A stretch of DNA of 47,764 nt from Candidatus Magasanikiibacteriota bacterium (GTDB taxonomy: Bacteria; Patescibacteriota; Patescibacteriia; Magasanikbacterales; UBA922), in contig DOYU01000012.1 in NCBI GenBank assembly GCA_003518365.1, positions 87,251 to 135,014 of the forward strand, given 5' to 3'. This document shows, in pieces, positions 7,323 to 16,851 of the stretch (positions are counted from its first letter, which is position 1; every line of letters begins with the position of its first letter). Made by a program: the position numbers and the translations under genes. Below the pieces are notes generated by a model, which did no database searches, had not been told where the DNA came from, and worked only from the letters and a program-made list of their open reading frames with translations.

Positions 7323-10025
7323 TTACTTCAACTCCCCCCATCGCTTTCCACTATGTACATCCACCACCACAGGCACATCGAGCTTCAACACTCCTTCCAT
7401 TTCTTTTTTCACAATATCTGACAACGTCTTTTCTTTTCCCTTTTTTACTTCAAATACCAATTCATCGTGGACTTGCAAAATCATACGTACGGACAGGTCG
7501 CGACCTATCCCCTCATGCAATTCTTTTTGCACCGCAATCATCGCCAGCTTCATCATATCAGCAGCAGTCCCTTGGACCGGCATATTGATCGCCATGCGTT
7601 CTCCACTATTTCTCACCTGATAATTACTGGATGATAATTCTGGAATATATCGTCGTCTGCCGTAAAGCGTCTCTACATAGCCATCTTTTTTTGCTTGCTT
7701 CGAAATTTCTTCGAGATAGGTCGCAACACCAGAAAATCTCTCAAAATACGTATCAATAAAACTCTTTGCTTCTGCCTGCGAGATCCCTGTGCGTGAAGCA
7801 AGCCCAAAGACACCCATGCCGTACAAGACACCAAAGTTCACCGCTTTTGCTTTGCTTCGCATCTCTTTTGTTACGTCTTTCACAGGCACCCCCTGAATCA
7901 CCGCAGCAGTCGCCGTATGAACATCTTCGCCTCGCTTGAAAATATCTATGAGGGTTTTGTCTTTTGCGAGATGTGCAACAATACGAAGCTCTATCTGAGA
8001 ATAATCTGCAGCCACGAGCGTATAGCCGTCAGCAGCAACAAATGCATTGCGCACTTCTTTGCCAAGCTCCGTGCGAATCGGGATATTTTGTAAATTTGGA
8101 TCAGAAGAACTCAGTCGCCCTGTTGAAGCAACAGCTTGATTGAAACTCGTATGAATACGTCCAGTTTTTTTATTGAGAAGTGTTGGCAACACATCGATAT
8201 ACGTATTGCGAAGTTTTTCTACTTCACGATATTCTTCAATCAGAGGAATAATGTCGTGATAGTCGCGAAGTTTTTCAAGCTCGCTCGCTGCTGTCGAGTA
8301 TCCTGTTTTTCCTTTTTTTATTATGTCTGTTGGCAACTCCAACTTTTCGAATAACAAATCTCGGAGCTGTACTGATGAAGCTACATTAAATTCTTCCCCT
8401 GCTTCTTTATATATTTTTTGCTCAAGATTTTTAATAGCGACATGTGCATCTTTCGATAATTTTTGAAGCACGTCTGTGTCAACAGCAATCCCAGCGAGTT
8501 CCATATCTGCGAGCACAGGAATAAGTGGCATCTCTATTGTGGTGAAAACATTATCACCATTTTTTTGCAATTGTTCTTCATACATCTCTGCCACGCGATA
8601 CACCGCATCGAGCTCGTTTGCTACCACTTGTGGGTCCACCCCAAAGAGGCTTCCCTGTGTATCACTCGTCGTCATTTCCTCACCAAGTTCTCGAAGGACA
8701 ATTTGCTGGACGTCATGTGCGCGCGTGCTAGAGTTGAGAAGGTAGGAAGCGATCATTATGTCGAAGAGGTGGTTGATTGGTTGATTAGTTGATTGGTTGA
8801 TTAGTACCTTTACGAGTTGCTTCAAATCATGCCCGATGATCGTTGCTTTCTCATTTTCAAATATGTGAAACACTTGTTTTTGTTCTTTGTCTGAAAGTTT
8901 TTTGATATCAACAAACGCGTGAACATGTGGAGACACAAAGACAAAGCCAAGCAAATCCGCAGTAAGAACATCATCATGAGAAAGAATAGCTTTGCATGCA
9001 AATTTGGTTTCGTTTTTCATCTCTTTCAAAAAATCTGAAAGTGCCTTACTGTCAATAACAGAAACTTTTTTAGAAGATTTTTTACTTTTTTGTTTCGTTG
9101 ATTGTATCGTGTGTTCCTGTTCTTCTCCTGGGATACGTTTCAGAAGTGAAAAAAATTCAAACTTTCGAAAGACCGCTACAAGCGCCTCTCGATCAAATTT
9201 TTCAGTCCTTGCTTTTTCTAATTCAACGTCAAGACCTGGAACATCTCGTCGAATAGTTGCAAGTTCAAAACTCATTTCTGCATCTTTTTCCCCATCCTGC
9301 AATTTCTTGAGAACCGAGGCAGAAATGTTCGTTGTTACTTGTTTATTGTTTATTGCTGAATATATTTCCTTTATCCCTCCAATCTCTGTAATCAGAGTTG
9401 TCGCCGTCTTCTCACCAATTCCCTTCACTCCAGGAATATTATCAGAGGTATCACCACGCAAAGCCTTATAGTCGACAATCATCTCTGGACCAAAACCAAA
9501 TTTTTCGTGCACTTTTGATTCATTAAACAACTCAAAATCTGACATGCCTTTTTTGAGCAAATATACTTCCGTAGCATCGTCATCCACGAGTTGCAAGAGA
9601 TCTTTGTCTCCGGTCACCACGAGCGTTGTCAGATTGTCATACGTTTTATTTTTTTCAGAGATTGTCCCAATGACATCATCCGCTTCAAATCCTTCTTTTG
9701 TGTAAATAGGAAGCCCAAATGCTTCTACAAGTTCGTATACCAAGGGAATTTGAGCATACAGGTCATCATCCGCTTTTTCACGTGTTGCCTTGTACTCGGT
9801 ATAGATCTCATCTCGAAAGGTACCTCCAGCAACGTCAAAACTGACCGCAATATACGTAGGCTTCACATCCTGAATAGTTTTGAGAAGCATGAGTGCAAAG
9901 CCATAGACCGCATTCACACTGCTTCCGTCCTTCGTACTCATCGGTGGCAGGGCATGATACGCCCGATGGATCACAGCATGACCATCGATAATGACGTACG
10001 TTTCTTTTTTGGATACATGTGACAT
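7323..10025 (-). CDS. polA: DNA polymerase I
   Basis: 900 residues. The N-terminal 5' nuclease (about 8-290) has YVIIDGHAVIHRAYHALP and the helix-hairpin-helix DNIPGVKGIGEKTA. The C-terminal polymerase (about 520-900) has motif A DYSQIELRIVAHL, motif B KAVNFGVLYGMG and motif C QVHDELVFEV. In the 3'-5' exonuclease-like middle, the first catalytic motif (DxE) is not seen: the aligned stretch reads TKFACKAILSHDD, so proofreading is probably lost, as in several bacterial Pol I enzymes. A 32-bp tandem repeat interrupts this middle domain. The promoter lies just upstream. Confidence 0.96.
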   Translation of the reverse strand: MSHVSKKETYVIIDGHAVIHRAYHALPPMSTKDGSSVNAVYGFALMLLKTIQDVKPTYIAVSFDVAGGTFRDEIYTEYKATREKADDDLYAQIPLVYELVEAFGLPIYTKEGFEADDVIGTISEKNKTYDNLTTLVVTGDKDLLQLVDDDATEVYLLKKGMSDFELFNESKVHEKFGFGPEMIVDYKALRGDTSDNIPGVKGIGEKTATTLITEIGGIKEIYSAINNKQVTTNISASVLKKLQDGEKDAEMSFELATIRRDVPGLDVELEKARTEKFDREALVAVFRKFEFFSLLKRIPGEEQEHTIQSTKQKSKKSSKKVSVIDSKALSDFLKEMKNETKFACKAILSHDDVLTADLLGFVFVSPHVHAFVDIKKLSDKEQKQVFHIFENEKATIIGHDLKQLVKVLINQSTNQPINHLFDIMIASYLLNSSTRAHDVQQIVLRELGEEMTTSDTQGSLFGVDPQVVANELDAVYRVAEMYEEQLQKNGDNVFTTIEMPLIPVLADMELAGIAVDTDVLQKLSKDAHVAIKNLEQKIYKEAGEEFNVASSVQLRDLLFEKLELPTDIIKKGKTGYSTAASELEKLRDYHDIIPLIEEYREVEKLRNTYIDVLPTLLNKKTGRIHTSFNQAVASTGRLSSSDPNLQNIPIRTELGKEVRNAFVAADGYTLVAADYSQIELRIVAHLAKDKTLIDIFKRGEDVHTATAAVIQGVPVKDVTKEMRSKAKAVNFGVLYGMGVFGLASRTGISQAEAKSFIDTYFERFSGVATYLEEISKQAKKDGYVETLYGRRRYIPELSSSNYQVRNSGERMAINMPVQGTAADMMKLAMIAVQKELHEGIGRDLSVRMILQVHDELVFEVKKGKEKTLSDIVKKEMEGVLKLDVPVVVDVHSGKRWGELK
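8773..8804. repeat. Tandem 16-bp repeat inside polA
   Basis: TTGATTGGTTGATTAG occurs twice without a gap (an 8-bp unit four times). On the coding strand it gives NQSTNQPINH. Since 32 is not a multiple of three, its insertion would have changed frame unless other bases moved with it. Confidence 0.9.
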
Positions 10026-10034
10026 AGTAAAGAC

Positions 10035-10062
10035 ATTGTAGCATGGACAAGCAAAAACACAA
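10035..10062 (-). promoter_or_regulatory. polA promoter
   Basis: On minus: TTGTGT, 16 bp, TACAAT, 10 bp upstream of the start codon. Confidence 0.6.
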
Positions 10063-10087
10063 CGGGAGACTATACCCTATGTATGCC

Positions 10088-10116
10088 TTGTAAAGAATTG
10101 TCTATTTTCGTATACT
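10088..10116 (+). promoter_or_regulatory. Promoter of the 198-aa lipoprotein
   Basis: TTGTAA (10088-10093), 17 bp, TATACT (10111-10116); the start codon is at 10145. Confidence 0.7.
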
Positions 10117-10144
10117 ACGAACAATTATTTATATACACAGTGTT

Positions 10145-10741
10145 ATGCAAAAATTTCACATAGGATCTCTCTCAGCCCTCCTTATCACGGCCACCTTCCT
10201 CACAGGCGCAGGGTGTACAGCAGAAACATCAGTTGGCACAGTAGTAGAACTTACTCCCACAACAGAATTTTCATCTACGGGCAATACAGAAGAAGGAGTT
10301 CCTTATTCTTTCCAAGGTACTGTTCCACAAGATTGGACAGAACACGAAGACAAGGATCCTAGAGTTCTCGGTCAAATTTATTCCCCAACAACAGCAGAAG
10401 ACCCATTTCAAGAAAATATTAATGTCGCCAGATTTGACTTTGCCCCAGGCGAAAAAGAAATGACTTTCGATGAATTTTCAGCCGTAGCATTGCAAGGTAT
10501 AGAAACATACAAAGGATACAAACTCGTATCACAAACAAAACGAGAAGTGAGCGGATATCAAGCAATCACGATATCATTCCAAACAACAGAATATCTCGAT
10601 GGCTCGGTCATGCAACTCGAACAGACCTTCCTGAGAACAGAAAAGGAAGGATATGTTATTACATTCACAGGAACACCAGAAGGAGCATTGCAATATGAGA
10701 AAGTCTACACAGACTTTCTCGATAGCATGATAATAGAGTAA
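10145..10741 (+). CDS. Predicted lipoprotein with PsbP/DcrB-like domain
   Basis: 198 residues. The N-terminus is a signal peptide (about 5-24) ending LTGAGC, with Cys 25 as the likely lipidated residue; glycine at -3 is atypical, so lipidation is probable rather than certain. A Thr/Ser-rich linker follows. The domain from about 50 on (YSFQGTVPQDWTEHEDKDPR, a central FDEFSAVALQGIETYKGYKL, a strand-rich end with EQTFLRTEKEGYVITFTG) resembles PsbP/DcrB-type folds. Its role outside the cytoplasmic membrane is unknown. It is monocistronic between a promoter and a terminator. Confidence 0.7.
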   Translation: MQKFHIGSLSALLITATFLTGAGCTAETSVGTVVELTPTTEFSSTGNTEEGVPYSFQGTVPQDWTEHEDKDPRVLGQIYSPTTAEDPFQENINVARFDFAPGEKEMTFDEFSAVALQGIETYKGYKLVSQTKREVSGYQAITISFQTTEYLDGSVMQLEQTFLRTEKEGYVITFTGTPEGALQYEKVYTDFLDSMIIE

Positions 10742-10762
10742 CCAAATTATAAACTACACAAG

Positions 10763-10793
10763 AAAAAGCCAACGCCTCTGCGTTGGCTTTTTT
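10763..10793 (+). terminator. Terminator of the lipoprotein gene
   Basis: AAAAAGCCAACGC pairs with GCGTTGGCTTTTT over a CTCT loop. Confidence 0.9.
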
Positions 10794-10797
10794 CCCC

Positions 10798-10826
10798 TTG
10801 AAAAGGGCATCTTTTTGTGCTATTCT
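10798..10826 (+). promoter_or_regulatory. Promoter of the tRNA-Cys unit
   Basis: TTGAAA (10798-10803), 17 bp, TATTCT (10821-10826). The transcript would start near 10833 and include the broken tRNA copy as a leader. Confidence 0.7.
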
Positions 10827-10843
10827 CTGTCTACAACATTTAT

Positions 10844-10929
10844 ATGGTACCGTAGCCAAGTCCCGCCAATCCGGCGGGCAGGGTCCAGGCAGAGGTCTGT
10901 CAGACTCCCAAGGCTATGTGTGCTATCCC
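10844..10929 (+). pseudogene. Broken tRNA copy with a GC palindrome in its D-loop
   Basis: ATGGTACCGTAGCCAAGT (10844-10861) matches 18 bases of the genuine tRNA-Cys region (10930-10947), and AGGCAGAGGTCTG (10887-10899) matches 13 more. Between them, the D-loop bases are replaced by a segment that includes the hairpin CCCGCC-AATCC-GGCGGG (10862-10878). After the anticodon position the sequence diverges, and no TTCGA T-loop remains. The anticodon-loop position reads GTC, but the stem is imperfect. It looks like a partial duplication disrupted by a palindromic insertion. Confidence 0.65.
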
Positions 10930-10931
10930 AT

Positions 10932-11005
<74 letters not shown>

Positions 11006-11008
11006 CGA

Positions 11009-11025
11009 ATCCCGCTCAGCGGGAT
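11009..11025. repeat. Short GC palindrome after tRNA-Cys
   Basis: ATCCCGC-TCA-GCGGGAT starts 4 bases after the tRNA CCA end. It is one of several similar small palindromes in the window. A second inverted pair, GTCACGT/ACGTGAC, follows (11032-11064). Confidence 0.7.
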
Positions 11026-11100
11026 GAAGTGGTCACGTGATGAGCGAAGCGAATTTTACGTGACTACGTTGCATTATCTCTCACGTAACATATAACACGT

Positions 11101-11138
11101 AGCACAAAACAAATTTGTTTGTATTTCGTGCTGTTTTA
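11101..11138 (+). terminator. Probable terminator of the tRNA-Cys unit
   Basis: AGCAC...GTGCT enclose a small AAATTTGTTT stem, followed by GTTTTAG; the T run is short. Confidence 0.5.
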
Positions 11139-11184
11139 GGTATACTTTCGATACGAAAGTTTGGATAAAAACCAGTTGTGCGAA

Positions 11185-11682
11185 ATGGCATCAGCTCAGA
11201 TACTTCAAAAATTAAATCTTAATCAAAACATTATGGATCCAACAACAGCTCAAATTTTAGTGTCCCTCGCGACCAATTACTTCACCCATTTCACTGCCCC
11301 AACGATACAAAAACTTTTCCAAAGAGTTTTTCAGTTAAAGCCTGATCTTGAAAATGTTCTAAAGAACGCAAAGACCAATGAGGACTTTGAAAAAGTATTT
11401 CGTGAAGCAGTTGGAGTCATCGACGCGCAGGCGGGCAGTGGTTCTATTGAAGTGGATAACAACTTCCTTGAGGCTCTTCGCGGTATTCGGTTTGACCATC
11501 AAAATGGTTACGTAAATATTTCGGGTTCAAGAATACATGCTCCACTCTTGCAGACAGGCGGTACCGGAATTGGTCAAACCGAAATTAGTAGTTCCGTTTT
11601 GAAGTCACGAGGGACACAAATTAATGTTGAAAAAAACGCCCTGATTAAAATTACTGGTAATGCTCAAATAAGGCAGAGCTGA
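11185..11682 (+). CDS. Orphan protein: helical N-terminus, repeat-like beta C-terminus
   Basis: 165 residues from ATG 11185; an in-frame TTG at 11161 would add eight. A TATACT -10 box lies at 11142-11147. The N-terminal half (to about 85) is alpha-helical and polar. The C-terminal half (about 90-165) contains short periodic strands: GYVNISGSRIHAPLLQTGG, then GTQINVEKNALIKITGNAQ, suggesting a small beta-solenoid. No signal peptide or membrane segment. I do not recognise the family. Its position directly behind a tRNA gene, with its own promoter, is typical of acquired genes. Confidence 0.6.
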   Translation: MASAQILQKLNLNQNIMDPTTAQILVSLATNYFTHFTAPTIQKLFQRVFQLKPDLENVLKNAKTNEDFEKVFREAVGVIDAQAGSGSIEVDNNFLEALRGIRFDHQNGYVNISGSRIHAPLLQTGGTGIGQTEISSSVLKSRGTQINVEKNALIKITGNAQIRQS

Positions 11683-11890
11683 TGCCACATATCACAACAC
11701 GGCATATCCAGTTCAGGAATTTTTCACACTTATAATTCAAGGTAAAAAAAATTCCTTCTCCAAAATGTTTGTTCCATTTCACTGCACAAAAACTTCGGAT
11801 GATGCCGAAACGTTAGCTGAAATACATTTTCTCTCTTCCAATTTGAACAAAAATGAGCATCCAACGATACCAGCCGAAATACGTTTCAAC

Positions 11891-11925
11891 AAAAAACACA
11901 CTCCTTTCACGAAGTGTGTTTTTTA
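11891..11925. terminator. Bidirectional terminator
   Basis: AAAAAACACAC pairs with GTGTGTTTTTT. It serves the orphan gene on plus and the 3D-domain gene on minus. The stretch 11683-11890 before it holds no convincing gene. Confidence 0.8.
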
Positions 11926-11940
11926 TGTGTTACGTGAAGT

Positions 11941-12480
11941 TTATCTCGAATATATCTCCATCTTCACCTGCTTCACACCAAATCCACGAGCTTTGTTTTT
12001 TGCTTCTGCAATAATATCACGTGAGGTAGGGTGAACAGACCCGATCCAAAAGTCGATACGGTTTGTCCCGTTGTATCGGGCATTCATACGATCACGAACC
12101 ACGAAGATCTTGTCACCATAGAGCTCAGGAAATTTTACCTGGGTTCCGAGGGCAAGGAAATTCGTTGCAATCGTATTTTCAATACCGTTTTCTTCGTAAT
12201 AGGTACACAGGTCAAAGTTCATCGCTGGCGTACAAGGTGATGCATCGGTCTGTGCAGGATCACTTGAGTACGCTGTGGCAACAACCCACATCTCACGACG
12301 TGGCTCACTGTCTTCGCTCACTGGAAAGACAATCTCTTCCTGCTTTTCAAAACCCAGCTCTGTCTGAGCAAGGACGGCACTCATATGGGGAACAGCACTG
12401 ATCAGGAGGGCGAGAACAATCATTCCCATAACGACCTTCTGAAGAAGTGCATGCATGGTGGTTTGGTTTATACAAAACAT
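11941..12480 (-). CDS. Secreted 3D-domain (putative cell-wall lytic) protein
   Basis: 179 residues. A hydrophobic N-terminal segment (VVMGMIVLALLISAVPHMSA, about 16-35) is a signal peptide or anchor. The C-terminal domain (about 65-179) has the features of the 3D domain, named for three aspartates: VVATAYSSDPAQTDASPC, LALGTQVKFPELYGDKIFVV, then RDRMNARYNGTNRIDFWI. Related domains occur in peptidoglycan-cleaving transglycosylases. I kept ATG 12480 because AAAGGA lies 9 bases upstream; ATG 12456 is an alternative. It is divergent from the PBP gene, so both may act on the wall. Confidence 0.8.
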   Translation of the reverse strand: MFCINQTTMHALLQKVVMGMIVLALLISAVPHMSAVLAQTELGFEKQEEIVFPVSEDSEPRREMWVVATAYSSDPAQTDASPCTPAMNFDLCTYYEENGIENTIATNFLALGTQVKFPELYGDKIFVVRDRMNARYNGTNRIDFWIGSVHPTSRDIIAEAKNKARGFGVKQVKMEIYSR

Positions 12481-12553
12481 ATGCTATTGTCCTTTTTAAC
12501 ACAAAACCCTAGTATCTTCTAGGGCTGTCAGGTGTTGCGTTTTGGACTGGAGA

Positions 12554-12582
12554 ATAGTATCATAAAAGAGCCTTTTTGTCAA
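12554..12582 (-). promoter_or_regulatory. Promoter of the 3D-domain gene
   Basis: On minus: TTGACA, 17 bp, TACTAT. The leader contains the hairpin CCCTAG-AAGATA-CTAGGG (12507-12524). Confidence 0.8.
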
Positions 12583-12651
12583 GGTAAAAACCTTCAAAAA
12601 AGCACATCAAAAACCACCTTTTTAGCTAGATTAAGCTAATTTTCAACCTGT

Positions 12652-15600
12652 ATGCAAAATGGGGATAACCGACGCAGAAGCTATGGCTACACCGGCAAAC
12701 CTGCGCCACACCAGGCACAGCCCCAAGAACCACGCCAAACGCGACACCCACAGTCACGGCAGGCGCCGGCACGAGAAACACCACCTATTGATTGGGTGAG
12801 TATTGTGTTATTTCCCTTTCGCCTCCTCGGCAGCCTCCTGATTCACGTCATCCACCTCTTTGGCTGGCTCTTAAAAAAGATCCCATGGGGTGCGCCGTTT
12901 AGAAAAGGAAATGGAAAACGAACGTTTAAGATTCTACTGGTTCTCTTTGTCCTCGGCCTCATCGGTGCGGTAGGCCTCGTGGTCTGGGCAAGCAAAGATC
13001 TGCCAGATCCAAACAAACTCTCTGATAGACAAATTGCCCAGAGCACAAAAATCTATGACCGCACGGGAGAACATATTCTGTATGAAGTCTTTGAGGATCA
13101 AAAACGCACGCTTATCACACTCGAAGAACTGCCAGACTATCTTGTCCAAGGTGTCATTGCAACAGAAGATACAAAATTTTATGAACATCATGGCATCCGC
13201 CCTCTCAGTATTGTGCGCGCCGTGGTATACGGGCTTCTTCCGGGGAGACGAGTCGAAGGAACATCAACTCTCACGCAGCAGCTCGTGAAAAATGCTATTC
13301 TCACTAGTGAACGCCGCTACAGCAGAAAGCTCAAAGAATTTATTCTTTCTATTCGTCTTGAGCAAGTATATACCAAAGATCAGATACTCCAGATTTATTT
13401 TAATGAAATTCCCTACGGCTCCACAAACTATGGTGTGGAATCTGCTGCGCAAAGTTATTTTGGAAAGTCTGCATCAGACCTCACCCTTGCTGAGGCTGCA
13501 ACGCTTGCCGGATTGCCACAACAGCCAAGTCGCTTTCTCAATGATCTTGATAGACTCAAAGAACGACGAAACTTTGTCCTTCGTCGTATGTCAGAAGAAG
13601 GATACATTACCGAAGCAGAAAAAAGTGTTGCACAAGCTGAACCCCTAAATCTCGATGTCTCGTATTCCAATATCGATGCGCCTCACTTCGTGCTTTATGT
13701 AAAAGAAAAACTCGTAGAAGACTATGGGGAACAACTGGTAGATACAGGTGGGCTCAAAGTGATTACCTCACTTGACTGGGAAAAGCAGCAGATCGCAGAA
13801 CAGGTGATAGAAGACGTCGGCACACCAAAACTAGAAGAAGCAGGAGCAAACAATACCTCACTCGTGGCAATGGATCCAAAGACAGGACATATTCTTGCCA
13901 TGGTAGGATCAAAAGATTATTACGATGATAGTATCAAAGGACAATTTAACGTTGCCACACTGGGCAAACGCCAGCCAGGATCATCGTTCAAGCCAATTAT
14001 ATACGCAGCAGCATTTGAAAAAGGCTACACCCCAAATACGATTCTCTATGATGTGGTGACCAATTTTGCTTCTGCAGGAAATTCCTACACCCCAAAAAAT
14101 TACGACTTGTCTGAACATGGACCAGTCACCATGCGACAAGCGTTGCAAGGTTCTCTCAACATTCCTGCCGTCAAAACACTGTACTTGGTGGGAGAAAAAA
14201 AAGGCGTAGACTTTGCAGAACGCCTTGGCTACACCACGCTTGGTGAAGGTGACTTTGGACTTTCCCTTGTCCTTGGCGGCGGAGAAGTACGTCTCTTGGA
14301 TCATGTAGGCGCATATGCAACGTTTGCCAATGACGGCGTCCGCCACACGCCGGTTAGTATCTTGAAAATTGAAGACAACAAAGGAGAGATCCTCTATGAA
14401 TGGAAACAAGACAAAGGAGAAAAAGTATTGGAAAAAAACATCACAGATACACTCTCAAACGTCCTCAGCGATGACGCGGCGCGGGCATATACTTTTGGCG
14501 CTGGAGGTGTCCTCACACTCCCAGGACGCCCTGTCGCCGCAAAGACTGGGACCACCAATGGCTATGTCGATGCCTGGGCAATAGGGTACACGCCATCACT
14601 CGTCGCAGGTGTGTGGGCAGGAAACACAGACAACACAGCAATGAAACGTGGATACGGTGGAAGTATTGTGGCAGCACCAATATGGAATGCGTTTATGAAG
14701 CAATCGCTCGAAGGAAGCTCTGTCGAATCTTTTGCCGGGGCTCCAGAGATCAAAACAGACAAACCTGTACTCAATGGCTCAACAGGTGGCGGCATTACAC
14801 TAAAAGTCGATGAAATCACAGGAAAGATTGCAACAAGCTCAACGCCAGAACAATACATTGTCGAGCGCACCTACATCCAACCGCATTCGATTCTTCATTA
14901 TGTGATAAAGGATGATCCGCAAGGATCAACTCCGGAAGATCCTGCTGCTGATCCACAATACAATATCTGGGAACAAGCCATTCAAGACTGGATCGTACGA
15001 AAACAAGCAGCAGATCCGGAGTGGAACCTGAGTTTTGAAGAACCGCCGACAGAATACGATGATGCGCATTCGCTCGAACTCATCCCATCGCTCGAAGTCG
15101 TCTATCCGGCTGCAAGCAGCACGATATACTCAAGACAAATTGATACAGATATTCGCGTGAGTGCGCCACGAGGTGTGACAAAAGTGACGTACCAGCTCGA
15201 TGGCGTGTATGTCGGTGTGGTGCGAGAACACCCCTTCAACCTCCATTATTATGCACAAGGACTTGCAGAAGGAACGCACTTGCTAAAAGTCATTGTCGAG
15301 GATGATATTGGCAATAAATTGACCAAAGACGTGCCATTCACCCTTGCCAATGTAGGCATAGAATCGCCGACCATCACCTGGACCGCAGGATCAGATGCAT
15401 TAAGCCTGTCTGATTTTCCACGCGTCTTTCTGCTCGATGTGTTCAAACGCGACGACATTGCGCGTCTCGATGTCAGTGCAAAAAAAGGCAATCAAACCAT
15501 TCTCATCGGCACGATCACCGACTTCTCCACGCTTGATTTTAACAACAGTGTTGCCGTGTCATGGGAATCTGTCCCATCTGAATCAGGAACCTGGACACTG

Positions 15601-15666
15601 ATTGCAAAGACTACGGCAAAAGATGGAAGTGAAACGACTGATACGAAAGAAGTATTTGTTGAATAG
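12652..15666 (+). CDS. Class A penicillin-binding protein (PBP1A type) with extra C-terminal domains
   Basis: 1004 residues. A basic, proline-rich cytoplasmic tail (1-60); a membrane anchor near 100 (ILLVLFVLGLIGAVGLVVWA); the GT51 glycosyltransferase (about 130-310) with ATEDTKFYEHHGI and TLTQQLVKNAIL; and the transpeptidase (about 400-700) with PGSSFKP (SxxK), GSLN (SxN) and KTGTT. The enzyme polymerises and crosslinks peptidoglycan. About 300 C-terminal residues (from about 700) are an extension with Ig-like, strand-rich segments (VVYPAASSTIYSRQIDTDIR and onward), as in PBP1C-like or surface-exposed enzymes. No SD. It is divergent from the 3D-domain gene. Confidence 0.93.
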   Translation: MQNGDNRRRSYGYTGKPAPHQAQPQEPRQTRHPQSRQAPARETPPIDWVSIVLFPFRLLGSLLIHVIHLFGWLLKKIPWGAPFRKGNGKRTFKILLVLFVLGLIGAVGLVVWASKDLPDPNKLSDRQIAQSTKIYDRTGEHILYEVFEDQKRTLITLEELPDYLVQGVIATEDTKFYEHHGIRPLSIVRAVVYGLLPGRRVEGTSTLTQQLVKNAILTSERRYSRKLKEFILSIRLEQVYTKDQILQIYFNEIPYGSTNYGVESAAQSYFGKSASDLTLAEAATLAGLPQQPSRFLNDLDRLKERRNFVLRRMSEEGYITEAEKSVAQAEPLNLDVSYSNIDAPHFVLYVKEKLVEDYGEQLVDTGGLKVITSLDWEKQQIAEQVIEDVGTPKLEEAGANNTSLVAMDPKTGHILAMVGSKDYYDDSIKGQFNVATLGKRQPGSSFKPIIYAAAFEKGYTPNTILYDVVTNFASAGNSYTPKNYDLSEHGPVTMRQALQGSLNIPAVKTLYLVGEKKGVDFAERLGYTTLGEGDFGLSLVLGGGEVRLLDHVGAYATFANDGVRHTPVSILKIEDNKGEILYEWKQDKGEKVLEKNITDTLSNVLSDDAARAYTFGAGGVLTLPGRPVAAKTGTTNGYVDAWAIGYTPSLVAGVWAGNTDNTAMKRGYGGSIVAAPIWNAFMKQSLEGSSVESFAGAPEIKTDKPVLNGSTGGGITLKVDEITGKIATSSTPEQYIVERTYIQPHSILHYVIKDDPQGSTPEDPAADPQYNIWEQAIQDWIVRKQAADPEWNLSFEEPPTEYDDAHSLELIPSLEVVYPAASSTIYSRQIDTDIRVSAPRGVTKVTYQLDGVYVGVVREHPFNLHYYAQGLAEGTHLLKVIVEDDIGNKLTKDVPFTLANVGIESPTITWTAGSDALSLSDFPRVFLLDVFKRDDIARLDVSAKKGNQTILIGTITDFSTLDFNNSVAVSWESVPSESGTWTLIAKTTAKDGSETTDTKEVFVE

Positions 15667-15683
15667 TGAAACTACGTAACAAT

Positions 15684-15719
15684 AAAAAACAACGCAGGTA
15701 CCTATGCGTTGTTTTTTTA
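15684..15719. terminator. Bidirectional terminator between the PBP gene and dnaN
   Basis: AAAACAACGCA pairs with TGCGTTGTTTT, with A and T runs on both sides. Confidence 0.85.
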
Positions 15720-15732
15720 TTTCTAAAAATTG

Positions 15733-16851
15733 TTACTGTCGAATCGGCATCACGATATACAAATAGTCTTCAACATCTGACGGTCGAAACATGCAGGGTT
15801 GTTCACTGTTGTTCACAAGAAATGTGACACTGCTGCCTGCCATGTGTTGCAGTCCATCAAGCACGTATCGGTGATTGAGTAAAATAGAATTTTCTTGACC
15901 CGATACTTCACCATCGATTTCTGAACTATGTTCACCTGCCTGCGTACTGGTAGAAGAAATACCAACATTTTTTTGTTCGGCATTCATATCAAAGGATACC
16001 GCATTGACCCCGTCTGCAGTAAAAAGGCTTGCTGCTTTTATTCGTTTGACAAAATCATCAATCGGCACCATTGCTGTCGTGGCAAATTCTGTGGGAATAA
16101 TTTGTGTGTAATCAGGGTATGTTCCTTCAACTAAGCGAGAGGTCATTTCTACTTGTCCATATCTGAGTGCGATTTGTCCATCACTGAGCCACAACCGCAC
16201 ATTCGTCTCATCGGAATGCGAGCCACTGAGTACTCGAATAATTTCATACGCCGTACGCGCAGGAATAATGCATGAAAACACATCAGTTCCTTGCGTGACA
16301 GGCAATGTTTTTTCAGCAAGCCGGTATGAATCTGTCGCAGCTAAGACAAGACCTGCGTACCTCTCTGAAAAAAATTGGCAACAAAGACCTGCAAGTTCTG
16401 GGCGTATTTCATTTTTTGACGCAGCAATCACTGTTTTTTGCAATGCATCTTTGAAACTTGTTGCGGCGATCGTGTAGGCATGTTGCTCATCGATCTCAGG
16501 AATCACTGGAAAATCATCAGACGGCATGCCTTTTATTTTTGTGCTTGATGATCCGCACACAACAGAAAGTTCTATTCCATCAAGCGAAATGGTAATTTGT
16601 TCATCAGGAAGCAGCTGCAAATAATCTCCCAACACTTTTGCTGGGACCGTAAATGATCCTGTCGATTCTACCTTTGCACGAAGGTATGTTTTGAGTGCTA
16701 TTTCTAAATTTGTCGCGATCATTTCAACACCTGATTCTTTTGCTTCGATGTAGACGTTTGTGAGTATAGGGAGACTGCTTTGTCTACCAGCGATACCACT
16801 GACAAGCCCAAGAGATTCGATTATATTTTCCTTGGTACATGTAAATTTCAT
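15733..16851 (-). CDS. dnaN: DNA polymerase III sliding clamp (beta)
   Basis: 372 residues, the usual length, starting MKFTCTKENIIESLGLVSGI. Three similar clamp domains are evident, with SSLPILTNVYIEAKESGVEM and GMPSDDFPVIPE in the first, a middle domain with AATDSYRLAEKTLP (about 170), and the typical end VNNSEQPCMFRP...YLYIVMPIR. It is the ring that tethers DNA polymerase III and works with HolA. It lies downstream of dnaA on minus across a 254-bp spacer that is AT-rich and carries DnaA-box repeats. Confidence 0.96.
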   Translation of the reverse strand: MKFTCTKENIIESLGLVSGIAGRQSSLPILTNVYIEAKESGVEMIATNLEIALKTYLRAKVESTGSFTVPAKVLGDYLQLLPDEQITISLDGIELSVVCGSSSTKIKGMPSDDFPVIPEIDEQHAYTIAATSFKDALQKTVIAASKNEIRPELAGLCCQFFSERYAGLVLAATDSYRLAEKTLPVTQGTDVFSCIIPARTAYEIIRVLSGSHSDETNVRLWLSDGQIALRYGQVEMTSRLVEGTYPDYTQIIPTEFATTAMVPIDDFVKRIKAASLFTADGVNAVSFDMNAEQKNVGISSTSTQAGEHSSEIDGEVSGQENSILLNHRYVLDGLQHMAGSSVTFLVNNSEQPCMFRPSDVEDYLYIVMPIRQ

